Positions 1-8,562 are shown, counted from the first letter of the stretch. The stretch is DNA of 25,074 nucleotides from Chromatiales bacterium (GCA_027076405.1 JALTJN010000092.1:1-25074), one strand, 5' to 3'. Made by a program: numbers and translations. The notes: generated by a model not told the origin, from the sequence alone.

Positions 1-450
1 AAACATAAAACGCTTCAAGGTTTTTTTATAATCTACTTCTAACGCGGTTGAAAAATCATTAAATATGGATTGCTCCATTGCATCAGGCCAGTCTTCTCTT
101 TTTGTAAAGCATGGTGTTGCGGCTATTAAAACCAATTTCTTAATCTGTATTTTGTTTCTATTCGCAATATTTAACGCAATTAAACCACCTAGTGACCAGC
201 CAATTAAACTGACTGGCTCGTTTAGTTCTTTAATATATTCTTCAACAGAGTCGGTTAAAGCATTTAGCGTAAATTCACTTTTACTTTCCCTGCTAAATCC
301 ATAGCCGGGTAAATCAAGCGTATGCGTTTGAAATTGAGCAGATAATAATCTCCTAAACTTCCCCCATAAACCACCGTGCATTCCCCAGCCATGCAATAAC
401 ACAACATGATGTCCCGAACCTTTTACTTCGCTGTAAAGCTGATCACTCAT
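1..450 (-). CDS. bioH: Pimeloyl-ACP methyl ester esterase BioH (3' end outside window)
   Basis: Alpha/beta hydrolase that in biotin synthesis cleaves the methyl ester of pimeloyl-ACP methyl ester, releasing pimeloyl-ACP for BioF. About 150 N-terminal residues are visible, starting MSDQLYSEVKGSGHHVVLLH. The oxyanion-hole region LLHGWGMHGG lies near residues 18-27 and the nucleophile elbow GWSLGG has its serine at about residue 86; both are typical of BioH. The catalytic Asp and His would lie beyond the window start. It follows bioF by about 40 nt on the same strand, so it is probably the fourth gene of the operon. BioH is inferred over a generic hydrolase from the biotin context and the GWSLGGL elbow. 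Confidence 0.85.
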   Translation of the reverse strand, partial: MSDQLYSEVKGSGHHVVLLHGWGMHGGLWGKFRRLLSAQFQTHTLDLPGYGFSRESKSEFTLNALTDSVEEYIKELNEPVSLIGWSLGGLIALNIANRNKIQIKKLVLIAATPCFTKREDWPDAMEQSIFNDFSTALEVDYKKTLKRFMF

Positions 451-493
451 AATACGAGATTATTTGACTTGCTTTGTTTATTTTTAATAAACA

Positions 494-1651
494 TCATGGT
501 TTACATTCTTCCAGTACCGCTAACAACTTATTAAGCTGTTCTTCGGTATGTTCTGCCGAAAAAGTCACTCGTAATCGAGCCGTACCTTCTGCTACGGTAG
601 GCGGACGAATTGCACTAATTAGAATATTTTTTTCCAGCAATAATTCACTCAGGAACAATGTCTGCTTGCTTGAACCAATGATAAGCGGTTGAATGGGTGT
701 TAATGAGTCCGTCAGTTCAAAACCAAGTTCAAATGCCCCTTTTCTGAATTGACTAATCAAACTTTTTAATTTTTCTCTACGCCAGGAATCTTTTTCAACT
801 AATCTCAAACTTTGTCGTGTTGCAGCAGCAACAGCTGCCGGCATAGCCGTTGTAAAAATATAACTACGTGATTTTTGAATTAGCGTTTCAATTAAATCAT
901 CACTGCCGGCAACAAAGGCACCTGCAGTTCCAAAGGCTTTGCCTAGCGTACCAATTAAAACAGGAACCTCTTTACTGGAAAAATTAAAATGCTCAATGAT
1001 TCCTCGCCCTCTATTACCCAAAACACCTATTCCATGTGCATCATCAACCATTAACAAAGCATTATTTATTTCAGCCAGATGATTTAATTCAGCCAGTGGT
1101 GCAAGATCACCATCCATACTAAAAACACCATCACTCAGAATAAATTTATCTTTAGTTACGGATTTTTTTAATCGCTGTTCTAATTTGAGATAATCACGAT
1201 GAGGAAAACGTATTCGTTTTGCTCGTGACAATAAAGCAGCATCAAGCAATGAGGCATGATTCAGTTTATCTTCATATATCTCGCTATGGCGATTACACAA
1301 TGCTGATACCACACCGAGATTAGCCATGTATCCGGTCGAGAATACCAAAGCTCTTTCAGTGCCCATGAACTCTGCCAGTTCTTCTTCTAATGCGTGATGC
1401 TCTGCGGAATGACCCGAGACTAAATGAGCTGAACCGCTACCAACCCCGTATAGATCAGCCGCTTTTTTAAATGACTGAACCACATCGGGATGATTTGCCA
1501 AACCTAAATAATCATTACTGCAAAAAGATAAAACTTTTTTACCATTAATAATGGGTTCAACTGATTGGGCGGATTCGAGAACTTTACGTGTTCGATAAAG
1601 ATGCTCCGCCTTACGAAGCTCTAATTCCTTTTTTAATTTATTTGCACTCAT
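494..1651 (-). CDS. bioF: 8-amino-7-oxononanoate synthase BioF
   Basis: PLP enzyme that condenses pimeloyl-ACP (or pimeloyl-CoA) with L-alanine to give 8-amino-7-oxononanoate, the first step of biotin ring assembly. It is 385 residues, normal for the family. The PLP lysine sits in GTLGKAFGTAGA (K238) and the cofactor-binding residues in VDDAHGIG (D204, H206). The frame stays open 30 nt upstream to 1681, but those codons come from a repeat arm. The start at 1651 (MSANKLKK) is preferred because GGTGAG lies just upstream and the family match begins there. The ribosome-binding sequence is itself the end of the repeat arm. It is transcribed with bioB and bioH. Confidence 0.95.
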   Translation of the reverse strand: MSANKLKKELELRKAEHLYRTRKVLESAQSVEPIINGKKVLSFCSNDYLGLANHPDVVQSFKKAADLYGVGSGSAHLVSGHSAEHHALEEELAEFMGTERALVFSTGYMANLGVVSALCNRHSEIYEDKLNHASLLDAALLSRAKRIRFPHRDYLKLEQRLKKSVTKDKFILSDGVFSMDGDLAPLAELNHLAEINNALLMVDDAHGIGVLGNRGRGIIEHFNFSSKEVPVLIGTLGKAFGTAGAFVAGSDDLIETLIQKSRSYIFTTAMPAAVAAATRQSLRLVEKDSWRREKLKSLISQFRKGAFELGFELTDSLTPIQPLIIGSSKQTLFLSELLLEKNILISAIRPPTVAEGTARLRVTFSAEHTEEQLNKLLAVLEECKP

Positions 1652-1656
1652 TTTCT

Positions 1657-1797
1657 CACCACAGAGGTCACGGAGGTTCACAGAGAAAAAACAAACTAAT
1701 GATTAATTAACCTTATAATATTTTCTATCTAAAGCCTGAATTCTGAACCGCTATATTTAGTTAAATACCTCTGTAAACCTCCATGACCTTTGTGGTG
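1657..1797. repeat. 29-bp inverted-repeat element filling the bioB-bioF gap
   Basis: Two arms, 1657-1685 and 1769-1797, are reverse complements over 29 nt with three differences. They enclose an AT-rich spacer of 83 bp with no open frame. The left arm begins CACCACAGAGGTCACGGAGG. In the minus-strand transcript two of the differences become G-U pairs, leaving a single A-C mismatch, so a long stem should form. The arm next to bioF contains its ribosome-binding sequence (GGTGAG, read from 1660-1655), and the other arm starts 6 nt after the bioB stop. The CACCACAGAGG motif resembles a dispersed repeat I recall from many environmental proteobacterial genomes; this cannot be verified here. Confidence 0.85.
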
Positions 1798-1803
1798 AAT
1801 TTT

Positions 1804-2778
1804 TTATATTGCCTTAATTCCTAAACGATCAAATAATTGCATATCATCATTCGTTTCCGGATTTGGCGTTGTTAATAATTTATCACCGTAAAAAATAGAG
1901 TTGGCACCGGCAAAGAAACACATTGCCTGCATTTCATCACTCATTTTTTCACGACCTGCCGACAAACGAACATAAGACTTGGGCATCATAACGCGGGCAA
2001 CTGCGACACTACGTATAAATTCCAGAGGGTCAAGGTCGTCACCATTTTCCATGGGCGTACCACTGACTCGAACCAGCATATTAATTGGAACACTTTCTGG
2101 ATGTTTGGGTTGATTTGCCAGCTCCTGAAACAAACCAATACGATCACGTCGACTTTCTCCCATGCCAACGATGCCACCACAACAGACATTCATACCGGCA
2201 TTACGCACTCGTTCGAGGGTATCTAATCTATCCTGATAAGTTCTGGTGGTGATCACCTCTCCATAATATTCTGGTGAAGTATCGAGATTATGATTGTAAT
2301 AATCCAGTCCCGCTTCTTTTAATTCTTCTGTTTGCTTATCACTCAGCATACCAAGCGTGACACAGGTTTCCATTCCCATGGCTTTTACTTCTTTTACCAT
2401 TTTAATAACCGGCGCGAGATCTTTATCTTTCGGACTGCGCCATGCAGCGCCCATACAAAAACGACTTGAACCATTTTCTTTCGCCACTTTAGCTGCTGCT
2501 ATAACTTCATCGAGAGGCATCAAAGGTTCATTTTCTAACTCTGTGTCATAACGTGCACTTTGCGGGCAGTAACCGCAGTCTTCCGAACATTTACCTGTTT
2601 TAATGCTGAGTAAGGTACTTACCTGAACAGCATTAGGATCAAAGTTTTTACGATGTAATGTTTGCGCTTCAAAGAGCAAATCATTAAATGGCATATCATA
2701 TAATGCGGCAATTTCATCGACTGTCCAGTCATGACGTAATGATTTTTCTTTTTCTAATTTATCCATCATGGCACTCAT
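1804..2778 (-). CDS. bioB: Biotin synthase BioB (radical SAM)
   Basis: Inserts sulfur into dethiobiotin to make biotin, using S-adenosylmethionine and two iron-sulfur clusters. It is 324 residues. The radical-SAM cysteines are in KCSEDCGYC (C64, C68, C71). Family blocks include [32 protein letters not shown] and the C-terminal [20 protein letters not shown]. The start overlaps the stop of the upstream membrane-protein gene as ATGA, and AAGGAG lies about 7 nt before the ATG, so the two are translationally linked. It is the second gene of the putative BirA-controlled operon. Confidence 0.98.
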   Translation of the reverse strand: MSAMMDKLEKEKSLRHDWTVDEIAALYDMPFNDLLFEAQTLHRKNFDPNAVQVSTLLSIKTGKCSEDCGYCPQSARYDTELENEPLMPLDEVIAAAKVAKENGSSRFCMGAAWRSPKDKDLAPVIKMVKEVKAMGMETCVTLGMLSDKQTEELKEAGLDYYNHNLDTSPEYYGEVITTRTYQDRLDTLERVRNAGMNVCCGGIVGMGESRRDRIGLFQELANQPKHPESVPINMLVRVSGTPMENGDDLDPLEFIRSVAVARVMMPKSYVRLSAGREKMSDEMQAMCFFAGANSIFYGDKLLTTPNPETNDDMQLFDRLGIKAI

Positions 2779-3272
2779 GACTTTTCTCCTTCATCTGAAT
2801 TATCTTTTATTACTATATCTTGCCAATCTTCTTTTTGAGTTTTCATCAATTCCCAAATTGTCCACGGCACAATCAACAAACCAACCGCTCCCCCCATCAA
2901 AATCCATGACTGCCAGTCTGTTCCAAAAAAAGTACCAACCGGAATAACGATACCAATCAAACCATAGTAACGATACGCCGCTTGTTGCGTATAGTTTCCA
3001 ACCAGTTCATTCGGATGATGACGCGCGATAATATAAATCATGATTGAAAGTCCAAACCACAAAATAGGAGGGACAATCATTGCTATAAACATAAATACGG
3101 TCGACATCTTTTCCTGCTCGCTTAAAAGCATTACAGGCGCAAGAATCAATCCCGGCAGAAACGATAATAAATTGCCAAAGTTAAATAATTGGGCAAAAAA
3201 TCGCGCACTCCCTGCAGTAATAATCTTTGTTTTTTCGGTATTTTGCTTTAAAGCACTAGTTTGATTCGTCAT
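2775..3272 (-). CDS. Unknown four-helix membrane protein, first gene of the biotin operon
   Basis: A 165-residue protein I do not recognise. It has four hydrophobic stretches at roughly residues 27-51, 56-83, 101-119 and 123-143, a soluble basic N-terminus with several Thr, Lys and Gln, and an acidic C-terminal tail ([10 protein letters not shown]). No catalytic or metal motif is evident, and it does not resemble BioY or another known biotin transporter. Its stop overlaps the bioB start by 4 nt (ATGA), and the only clear promoter for the biotin genes lies upstream of it, so it should be made together with them. A role in biotin or precursor handling is inference from position only; it could simply be a cotranscribed passenger. 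Confidence 0.75.
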   Translation of the reverse strand: MTNQTSALKQNTEKTKIITAGSARFFAQLFNFGNLLSFLPGLILAPVMLLSEQEKMSTVFMFIAMIVPPILWFGLSIMIYIIARHHPNELVGNYTQQAAYRYYGLIGIVIPVGTFFGTDWQSWILMGGAVGLLIVPWTIWELMKTQKEDWQDIVIKDNSDEGEKS

Positions 3273-3335
3273 GGCTATTTTTTACTTATCGGTGGGCGAT
3301 TTCAGTTACAATATGCACTGATTACAGAAGTGTGA

Positions 3336-3363
3336 ATGATAAACACCTTAGATGAGGTGTCAA
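3336..3363 (-). promoter_or_regulatory. Predicted sigma70 promoter of the biotin operon
   Basis: On the minus strand a perfect -35 TTGACA (3363-3358) is followed after 16 nt by TATCAT (3341-3336), a 5/6 match to the -10 consensus. Transcription would begin about 60 nt before the membrane-protein start at 3272 and continue into bioB, bioF and bioH. The -35 hexamer lies within one half of the putative BirA operator. Confidence 0.65.
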
Positions 3364-3389
3364 CTGATATGGATATCTATGGTTTACAA
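3357..3389. promoter_or_regulatory. Candidate BirA (biotin repressor) operator
   Basis: GTGTCAACT, 15 nt of spacer, then GGTTTACAA. The right half matches the proteobacterial BirA half-site GGTTTACAA at 9/9 and the left half matches TTGTAAACC at 6/9, at the usual 14-16 nt spacing. It covers the -35 of the predicted biotin promoter and the start of comF, so BirA-biotinyl-AMP binding there would block RNA polymerase. The consensus is from memory of the enterobacterial bio operator and its relatives. Confidence 0.5.
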
Positions 3390-4134
3390 TTGGTTAAAAA
3401 ACAACCTTTTCAAGTTTCTTTCTCAACGATGCTCGATATGTCTTGCACCGACAGAAAATAAATACCTGCTTTGCTCTAATTGTGAAACAGACTTAGCTAA
3501 AAACACCGAACACTGTATTATTTGTTCTCTTCCCCTGCCCATTTCTCAAGCCGTTGAAAAAACACTTATTTGCGGAAAATGCCAGCTAACGCCCCCCCAT
3601 TACACAACCAGCCTGATACCTCACATTTATGCATCTCCATTGAAACAACTCATCTCACAATTGAAATTTCAGAATAACCTCAGTATTGCGCTGGTACTTG
3701 CTGAAAATTTTATTTGCAGTTTAAAAAACAGAAAGCACCCTCTGCCCGAGAGCCTTGTCCCGGTCCCCCTGCATCCGCAACGACTGCGTGAACGCGGCTT
3801 TAATCAGGCACTTGAATTAGCCCGTATCGTTGCTGACAAACTGCAAATTCCACTGGATTACTCTTTGTGCCAACGTAATAAAGCCACGCCTTTTCAAAGC
3901 GGTTTAAGCGCAAAACAACGCCGCATTAATTTAAAAAATGCCTTTGAGATTACAAAAGCTGATGCCTATCGGCATGTCGCGATTTTTGATGATGTTGTCA
4001 CCACTGGTACAACCGTGAATGAATTAGCAAAGCAATTGAAAAAAAGCGGGGTTGAAATCATTGAGGTCTGGGCCATTGCCCGAACACCCCATAAAGAAGA
4101 CCAGATTCCTGCAAAGAGTATGCGAGAAGAGTGA
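3379..4134 (+). CDS. comF: ComF family phosphoribosyltransferase-like protein
   Basis: Relative of competence protein ComF and E. coli GntX, needed in naturally competent species for DNA uptake into the cytoplasm. The N-terminus carries zinc-finger-like cysteines (CSICLAP, LCSNC, HCIIC, ICGKC) in about the first 75 residues. The phosphoribosyltransferase domain follows, with PVPLHPQRLRERGFNQA mid-protein and the PRPP-binding motif IFDDVVTTGTT near the C-terminus. The start at 3379 (MVYNWLKNN) gives 251 residues and fits the family better than an in-frame ATG at 3352; neither has a strong Shine-Dalgarno. Divergence from a biotin operon is a common gammaproteobacterial arrangement. Confidence 0.9.
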   Translation: MVYNWLKNNLFKFLSQRCSICLAPTENKYLLCSNCETDLAKNTEHCIICSLPLPISQAVEKTLICGKCQLTPPHYTTSLIPHIYASPLKQLISQLKFQNNLSIALVLAENFICSLKNRKHPLPESLVPVPLHPQRLRERGFNQALELARIVADKLQIPLDYSLCQRNKATPFQSGLSAKQRRINLKNAFEITKADAYRHVAIFDDVVTTGTTVNELAKQLKKSGVEIIEVWAIARTPHKEDQIPAKSMREE

Positions 4135-4152
4135 GTGGTTTTGTCCCGAAGG

Positions 4153-4740
4153 TTAAAAATTTAAATAAAAATCAAGAAATGGCCCTGTACTTTGAAACTC
4201 TGTACCGCCGGTTCCGGTTTTTGAGCCATCAAGATTAAACTGTTGATGTTGCCAGCCACCTTGCAAACCAAAACCTTTACGCCATTCATAGGAAACTTTT
4301 GCACGGTAATCAAAAATTTGATGATCATTCATATCTAAATGACTTCCTTCTATACCGGCAGATAACCCTTTTAAAGGGAGTGAAAACAATGCCGAAGCGT
4401 GCAATAAAGGCAGGACTTTTTGAATATAGTTATTAGCCGATTTTTCCGAGGCTCTCTGGTATCCGGATAAATGACGTAGTGTCACTCCCAGATCGATATT
4501 CATATTCTTGGTTTCCCATGGATATGTCCATGTCGCATCATATTGGGCAAAATTAAACGTACTGCTATTAGCACTGGGGATAATATCCACACCAACGTTA
4601 CTGCTTTGAATATTTGAGAGATGTTTAAACTTAAAGTTAAGTAAGGGCTCACTTTGTTGAGCAAATGATGGCACAGCAAATACAGGCGACAACAATGAAG
4701 CAACCAATATTAATTTTTTTACGCGATTATTCATTATCAT
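4153..4740 (-). CDS. Small outer-membrane beta-barrel protein (TIGR04219-like)
   Basis: Exported protein with a signal peptide (basic KK near the start, hydrophobic core, likely cleavage after PSFA). Alternating aromatic strands and a C-terminal DFYLNF ending in phenylalanine are typical of outer-membrane barrels. The stretches QYDATWTYPW, NIDLGVTLRHL, VLPLLHASALFSLPLKGLSAGIEG, DYRAKVSYEW and the closing strands resemble the OMP_w_GLY (TIGR04219) family. At 195 residues it seems short for that family, as if the first strands were lost: the mature protein begins at once with what looks like a later strand. A start at the second ATG, 4734, is equally possible. Function unknown. It converges with comF, 18 nt apart. 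Confidence 0.7.
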   Translation of the reverse strand: MIMNNRVKKLILVASLLSPVFAVPSFAQQSEPLLNFKFKHLSNIQSSNVGVDIIPSANSSTFNFAQYDATWTYPWETKNMNIDLGVTLRHLSGYQRASEKSANNYIQKVLPLLHASALFSLPLKGLSAGIEGSHLDMNDHQIFDYRAKVSYEWRKGFGLQGGWQHQQFNLDGSKTGTGGTEFQSTGPFLDFYLNF

Positions 4741-4812
4741 AATGTAATAAACATGTTGTTTAGGATTAGCTCATCCGTAAGCTACAAACTTGTGGGGGAT
4801 GACAGTGTAAAA

Positions 4813-4840
4813 ATTATAGCAGACTCTTAAAGGATGACAC
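4813..4840 (-). promoter_or_regulatory. Predicted promoter of the outer-membrane protein gene
   Basis: Minus-strand TATAAT (4818-4813) is preceded after 16 nt by GTGTCA (4840-4835), a 4/6 match to the -35. It lies about 75 nt before the ATG at 4740, so the barrel gene can be transcribed separately from mshN upstream. The -10 is perfect; the -35 is weak. Confidence 0.5.
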
Positions 4841-4878
4841 CATCATGAAGCGGTGCAAATGTTATTTATTGTGAAATG

Positions 4879-5892
4879 TTACTTTTCAGGGAAACCAATC
4901 TCTTTCAACGCAGAAACCCTATTATTAGTAAATCTTATTAAACCGGATTTTAAATTCCCTGTTTTTTGTGCCCGTTGGTAGGCTTCAAGCGCTTCGTTAT
5001 TTTTACCTGACTTTTCTAAAGAAATTGCCAGACCTAACCACCAAATACCTGCTGCCGGACGAACTTTAACCAAACGTAAATAAATCTCGATTGCTTTCTT
5101 ATGATTTTTTACTCGCTGATAAGTTGCAGCCAATAACGCATAGTAATCCGGCTCAACATTGATATTGGCAGTACCTTGTTCCAGTATTTTTATCGCCAGT
5201 TGAGGATTATTTTGCTCTAACAAAACTCGTGCATATAATTTTGCAAAAAGTGGATACTCCGGTGAAATCTTTACACCTTCACTTAGTAGTTCCGCAGCAT
5301 TAATAAATCGACCCGATTTAATATAAATACCCGCTAACATTTCACGCGCTTTTATATGAGGAATGTATAACGACAAGGCTTCACGTAAAGCTTCTTTACC
5401 CTGACGCAGGCGACCTTTTTGTAAAAAACGATAGCCTTTTTTATAAGCTATTTCTGCCAGTTGTCTGTTGTTAAGCGGGCGGTGAGTTTTTTTAATTTTT
5501 ACCGGTGTCGAGTCATCAAACTCGTCAGCATCTATCGAGTCATTATCCTCCGGTATCTCAGCCACCACAGGTTTTGCTTTGACCTTTTTGACAGCTTTGG
5601 TTCTTTTAATAACTTTAGGTATTGTTTTGACTACCTTTTTAACCGGTTTTACTACTTTCTGTTTTTCAACTATAACAACACGATTATTTCTCTCGGCTCT
5701 ATCCCATAACAAATAAGCAATAACAGACATTAGTGCGACTAAAGTAAAAATAACGACAAAGGTTAACCAGTTAAATGATTTTTGTCGCGGGCGAGTTTCC
5801 CAGGTGATGTTTTGACTTAAAGATTCAGACGTTTCCAGATCACGCGAACGCCTTTTCTCTAAATCTTTTAACATTTCATTGATTAAACTCAT
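4879..5892 (-). CDS. mshN: MSHA biogenesis protein MshN (TPR protein)
   Basis: Inner-membrane TPR protein of the mannose-sensitive haemagglutinin (type IV) pilus system; its exact role is unclear. The N-terminal MSLINEMLKDLEKRR is the typical family opening. One membrane segment spans about residues 41-64, followed by a Lys/Val-rich linker (repeated KKVVK, KAVKKVKAK) and an acidic patch. From about residue 145 come several TPR-like helical repeats (YKKGYRFLQKGRLRQGKEAL, AGIYIKSGRFINAAELL, ALLAATYQRVKNHKKAIEIY). It is 337 residues and lies 18 nt after mshM. It is the last msh gene of the run: no mshE or mshG follows on this strand. Confidence 0.88.
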   Translation of the reverse strand: MSLINEMLKDLEKRRSRDLETSESLSQNITWETRPRQKSFNWLTFVVIFTLVALMSVIAYLLWDRAERNNRVVIVEKQKVVKPVKKVVKTIPKVIKRTKAVKKVKAKPVVAEIPEDNDSIDADEFDDSTPVKIKKTHRPLNNRQLAEIAYKKGYRFLQKGRLRQGKEALREALSLYIPHIKAREMLAGIYIKSGRFINAAELLSEGVKISPEYPLFAKLYARVLLEQNNPQLAIKILEQGTANINVEPDYYALLAATYQRVKNHKKAIEIYLRLVKVRPAAGIWWLGLAISLEKSGKNNEALEAYQRAQKTGNLKSGLIRFTNNRVSALKEIGFPEK

Positions 5893-5910
5893 CTTTGCTG
5901 GCGAGATAAC

Positions 5911-6810
5911 TTAACGTAATAAAAAAAATGCCGCTATAGCAATAGCGATAACAACAGGAACAATAAACCAGATCATTTTACTTTTACCTGCATGCCGGAG
6001 TTGTGCATCCTCGGTATCTTTTATTGCTGCTTTCATATTGTTATTGTCAACATACTTTGTACCCTGACCATAAGCTGACATCATAGATTTATGTGAAAGA
6101 ATATTAATTAAGCGAGGAATACCGCGACTTGCTTTAAACAAACTCGCCATCGCCTGAGTTTCAAATAAATTACCCCCTTTATAACCTGCGATACCTAATC
6201 GATGAGTCAGGTACAATTCCATGCCTTCTTTATCAATAGGTTTTAAATGGTATGAAAAAGTGATTCTCTGTTTTAACTGACGCACACTTTTGTCATGCAA
6301 CCGCTCATCAAGCTCTGGCTGACCAAATAAAATAACCTGTAATAATTTTTGCTTTTCAGTCTCCAGATTCGTTAAAAGGCGTAAGGCTTCCATTGTTTCA
6401 ATCGGCATAGCCTGTGCTTCATCGATACATAAAACAATATTTTTTCCTTCAGCAGTTAATTCCAGCAAACGATTTGAAATCATTTTAAGTAATTGATGAT
6501 GCCCATAATGACGACTCATATCCAGACTCAACTCATCAGCTACCGCACTTTGCAAGCCATAGGGCGTTAACATCGGATTAGGAATATATGCTGTGACAAA
6601 CCGGTCTTCAACGGTATTTAATAATTTACGGCATAACATCGTTTTACCTGTACCGACTTCGCCGGTAACCTTGATAAAACCTTCACCGGCTCGTAATGCG
6701 ACAAGCAAAGTATTAAGCGCTTCTGAATAATGCCCATGCGCGTAGAAATAACCTGTATCAGGTGTTATTGAAAAGGGCGCTTCCGTTAAACCAAAATATT
6801 CCTGATACAT
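5911..6810 (-). CDS. mshM: MSHA biogenesis ATPase MshM (ExeA-like AAA)
   Basis: ExeA-type AAA ATPase of 299 residues, thought to help insert or localise the secretin. The opening YQEYFGLTEAPFSITPD is characteristic. Walker A is GEVGTGKT (K56), Walker B is IVLCIDEAQ (D130, E131), and a sensor-like ILFGQPELDERL follows. The C-terminus is a hydrophobic membrane segment (about 278-298, ending FFLLR), so the ATPase domain should be anchored from the cytoplasmic side. It has no C-terminal peptidoglycan-binding domain. It sits 4 nt after mshL, within the operon. Confidence 0.9.
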   Translation of the reverse strand: MYQEYFGLTEAPFSITPDTGYFYAHGHYSEALNTLLVALRAGEGFIKVTGEVGTGKTMLCRKLLNTVEDRFVTAYIPNPMLTPYGLQSAVADELSLDMSRHYGHHQLLKMISNRLLELTAEGKNIVLCIDEAQAMPIETMEALRLLTNLETEKQKLLQVILFGQPELDERLHDKSVRQLKQRITFSYHLKPIDKEGMELYLTHRLGIAGYKGGNLFETQAMASLFKASRGIPRLINILSHKSMMSAYGQGTKYVDNNNMKAAIKDTEDAQLRHAGKSKMIWFIVPVVIAIAIAAFFLLR

Positions 6811-6814
6811 AATT

Positions 6815-8536
6815 TTAATAAGTTCTGATTTGTTTAATGCGAGATTTTACCTGTTCAACCTGTTCACTCATTTGTTGTGCAGAATTAACAACAATAGGTT
6901 TTAATAAAATAACTAACTCGCTTTTTTTGGTAATGTCCTGAGTATGCCGGAATAAAGCACCCACTAAAGGGATATCTCCTAATAAAGGTACTTTTGATAC
7001 ACGTTGTTCAATCGAGTTTTGCATCAGGCCACCGATAATAATAACCTGTCCACTTTTGGCGCGAACGATACTGTCTGATTCACGAATCGAGCTAATTGCT
7101 AAAGGAACACTTAGGGTTGTACTCGATGAAGTACTAATGTTTTTAGTTTTCTCTGTAACCGTGCTAACGGTTGGGTGAACATGCAAAATAATATCACCGT
7201 CTTCACTAATTTGCGGAATAACATCCAGCGCTACACCAGAAAAGAACGGTGTTAATTGTACATTACTTTGTGTAGATGAAACCGCTGTCGTTGTGCTAGT
7301 ATTACTACGAACATCGGTGATAAAAAATTCATCCTTGCCAACTTTAATAACAGCCTTTTGATTGTTCACAGTAGAAACTTGCGGACTGGATAAAACCTGA
7401 ACATCACCTTGTGTTTTCAATAATTCTATAAAAGCGCTGAAGTTAGACCCCACATTCAGCGCAAGAGAAAACATCCCGCCAAAAGCATTTGTTGCCGTAC
7501 CTGTAACTTGTGACAATGCACTTGGATCTAGCGTACCCGAGTTTCCGGCAATACCTGTCACACCTGAACCACCAAAAATACTCCCGCCACCGGTTTGACC
7601 GGCAAGCGTTCTGTTATTACCTGATGCACTTAATGCTGCCCAGTTAATGCCTGTTTGGAAGCGTTCATTTAACTCAACTTCCAGAATTTTTGCTTTAATA
7701 ATAACCTGACGTTGTATAAAACTTTGAGTCTTGTTGAGATATTTTTCAATCGCTCTTAACTCATGCGGCATAGCACGCACCACTACCATACCAGACTGCG
7801 GGCTCACAACCACATTACGTCCTTTTTTGTGCCCTACTAACGCGACAAGACTTTCTTTTAATTCTGACCAGAAATTTGATTTACTATCTGTACTGATATT
7901 ACTGCCTGATGAAGTTTTTCCTGATGATGAACTATTTGAACTAGCTGATGTATTGCTGCCACTTACTGACTCCGTAACCTGTCCGGAGCTAACGCTCATT
8001 TTAGAACCACCATTACGATTAACATTAAGATAATTTATAGTGAAGATTCGGGTGCTCATTGAGTTTGGATAAACACTATAGCCTGTCACTGTTTTCTCGT
8101 AATCATATCCATAGACATCTCTTACAACGTCCATCACCTCGGCAACATTAACATTTTTTAAATCCAGAGTGATTCGTCCTTTGACTTTTGGATTCAACAC
8201 CATATTGTAGTTACTATCTTCAACCAGCCCCATAAAAAACTGTCGTACATTGGCGCGGTGAACTTTGATATCAAAACGTGGTTCAACATCGATACTTCCT
8301 GCACCGGGAGCACTTAAGTTAATGTCAGGTAATAAAGCAGAAGCAACTTCATCTTCCGATGCGCTTTGCTCGGCAGACCGGTTTACTGTTTGACTATTTT
8401 CAAACGCATCGTCAATCATCTGATCCAGTGAGCTTGCTTCTTTTTGTTCCGTCTGGTGCGGGCTACTGACACAGGCACTTAATAACAAAGCAATGCTTAC
8501 TAATGTAAAACGAATTGTACTATTATTCTTTTTCAA
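6815..8536 (-). CDS. mshL: MSHA pilus outer-membrane secretin MshL
   Basis: Secretin that forms the outer-membrane channel for the MSHA pilus, 573 residues. The start is TTG (8536), with GGAG 6 nt upstream. The N-terminus is a lipoprotein signal with lipobox LLSAC (Cys 22). A secretin N-domain follows (VRQFFMGLVEDSNYNMVLNP, then VKGRITLDLKNV), then a Ser-rich low-complexity linker, an N1-type repeat (GRNVVVSPQSGMVVVRAMPHEL) and the C-terminal secretin core, which ends with KVPLLGDIPLVGALFRH. The Ser-rich linker near residues 175-215 is the most variable part. It is cotranscribed with mshK and mshM. Confidence 0.95.
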   Translation of the reverse strand: MKKNNSTIRFTLVSIALLLSACVSSPHQTEQKEASSLDQMIDDAFENSQTVNRSAEQSASEDEVASALLPDINLSAPGAGSIDVEPRFDIKVHRANVRQFFMGLVEDSNYNMVLNPKVKGRITLDLKNVNVAEVMDVVRDVYGYDYEKTVTGYSVYPNSMSTRIFTINYLNVNRNGGSKMSVSSGQVTESVSGSNTSASSNSSSSGKTSSGSNISTDSKSNFWSELKESLVALVGHKKGRNVVVSPQSGMVVVRAMPHELRAIEKYLNKTQSFIQRQVIIKAKILEVELNERFQTGINWAALSASGNNRTLAGQTGGGSIFGGSGVTGIAGNSGTLDPSALSQVTGTATNAFGGMFSLALNVGSNFSAFIELLKTQGDVQVLSSPQVSTVNNQKAVIKVGKDEFFITDVRSNTSTTTAVSSTQSNVQLTPFFSGVALDVIPQISEDGDIILHVHPTVSTVTEKTKNISTSSSTTLSVPLAISSIRESDSIVRAKSGQVIIIGGLMQNSIEQRVSKVPLLGDIPLVGALFRHTQDITKKSELVILLKPIVVNSAQQMSEQVEQVKSRIKQIRTY

Positions 8537-8562
8537 ACGACTCTCCGCTCAATCTTAACTCA

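Noticed and set aside
474..492. Hairpin GTTTAT-N5-ATAAAC between bioF and bioH
   Set aside because: A 6-bp AU-only stem without a following U-run. It is too weak to call a terminator.
1652..1681. Upstream start for bioF giving ten extra residues (MNLRDLCGEK)
   Set aside because: These codons lie in the inverted-repeat arm, have no family similarity and would place the start inside the stem. The ATG at 1651 follows GGTGAG.
4790..4840. Two TGTCATC motifs on the minus strand before the outer-membrane protein gene, as a possible Pho box
   Set aside because: They are tens of bp apart rather than 11 bp, so they do not form a direct-repeat box.
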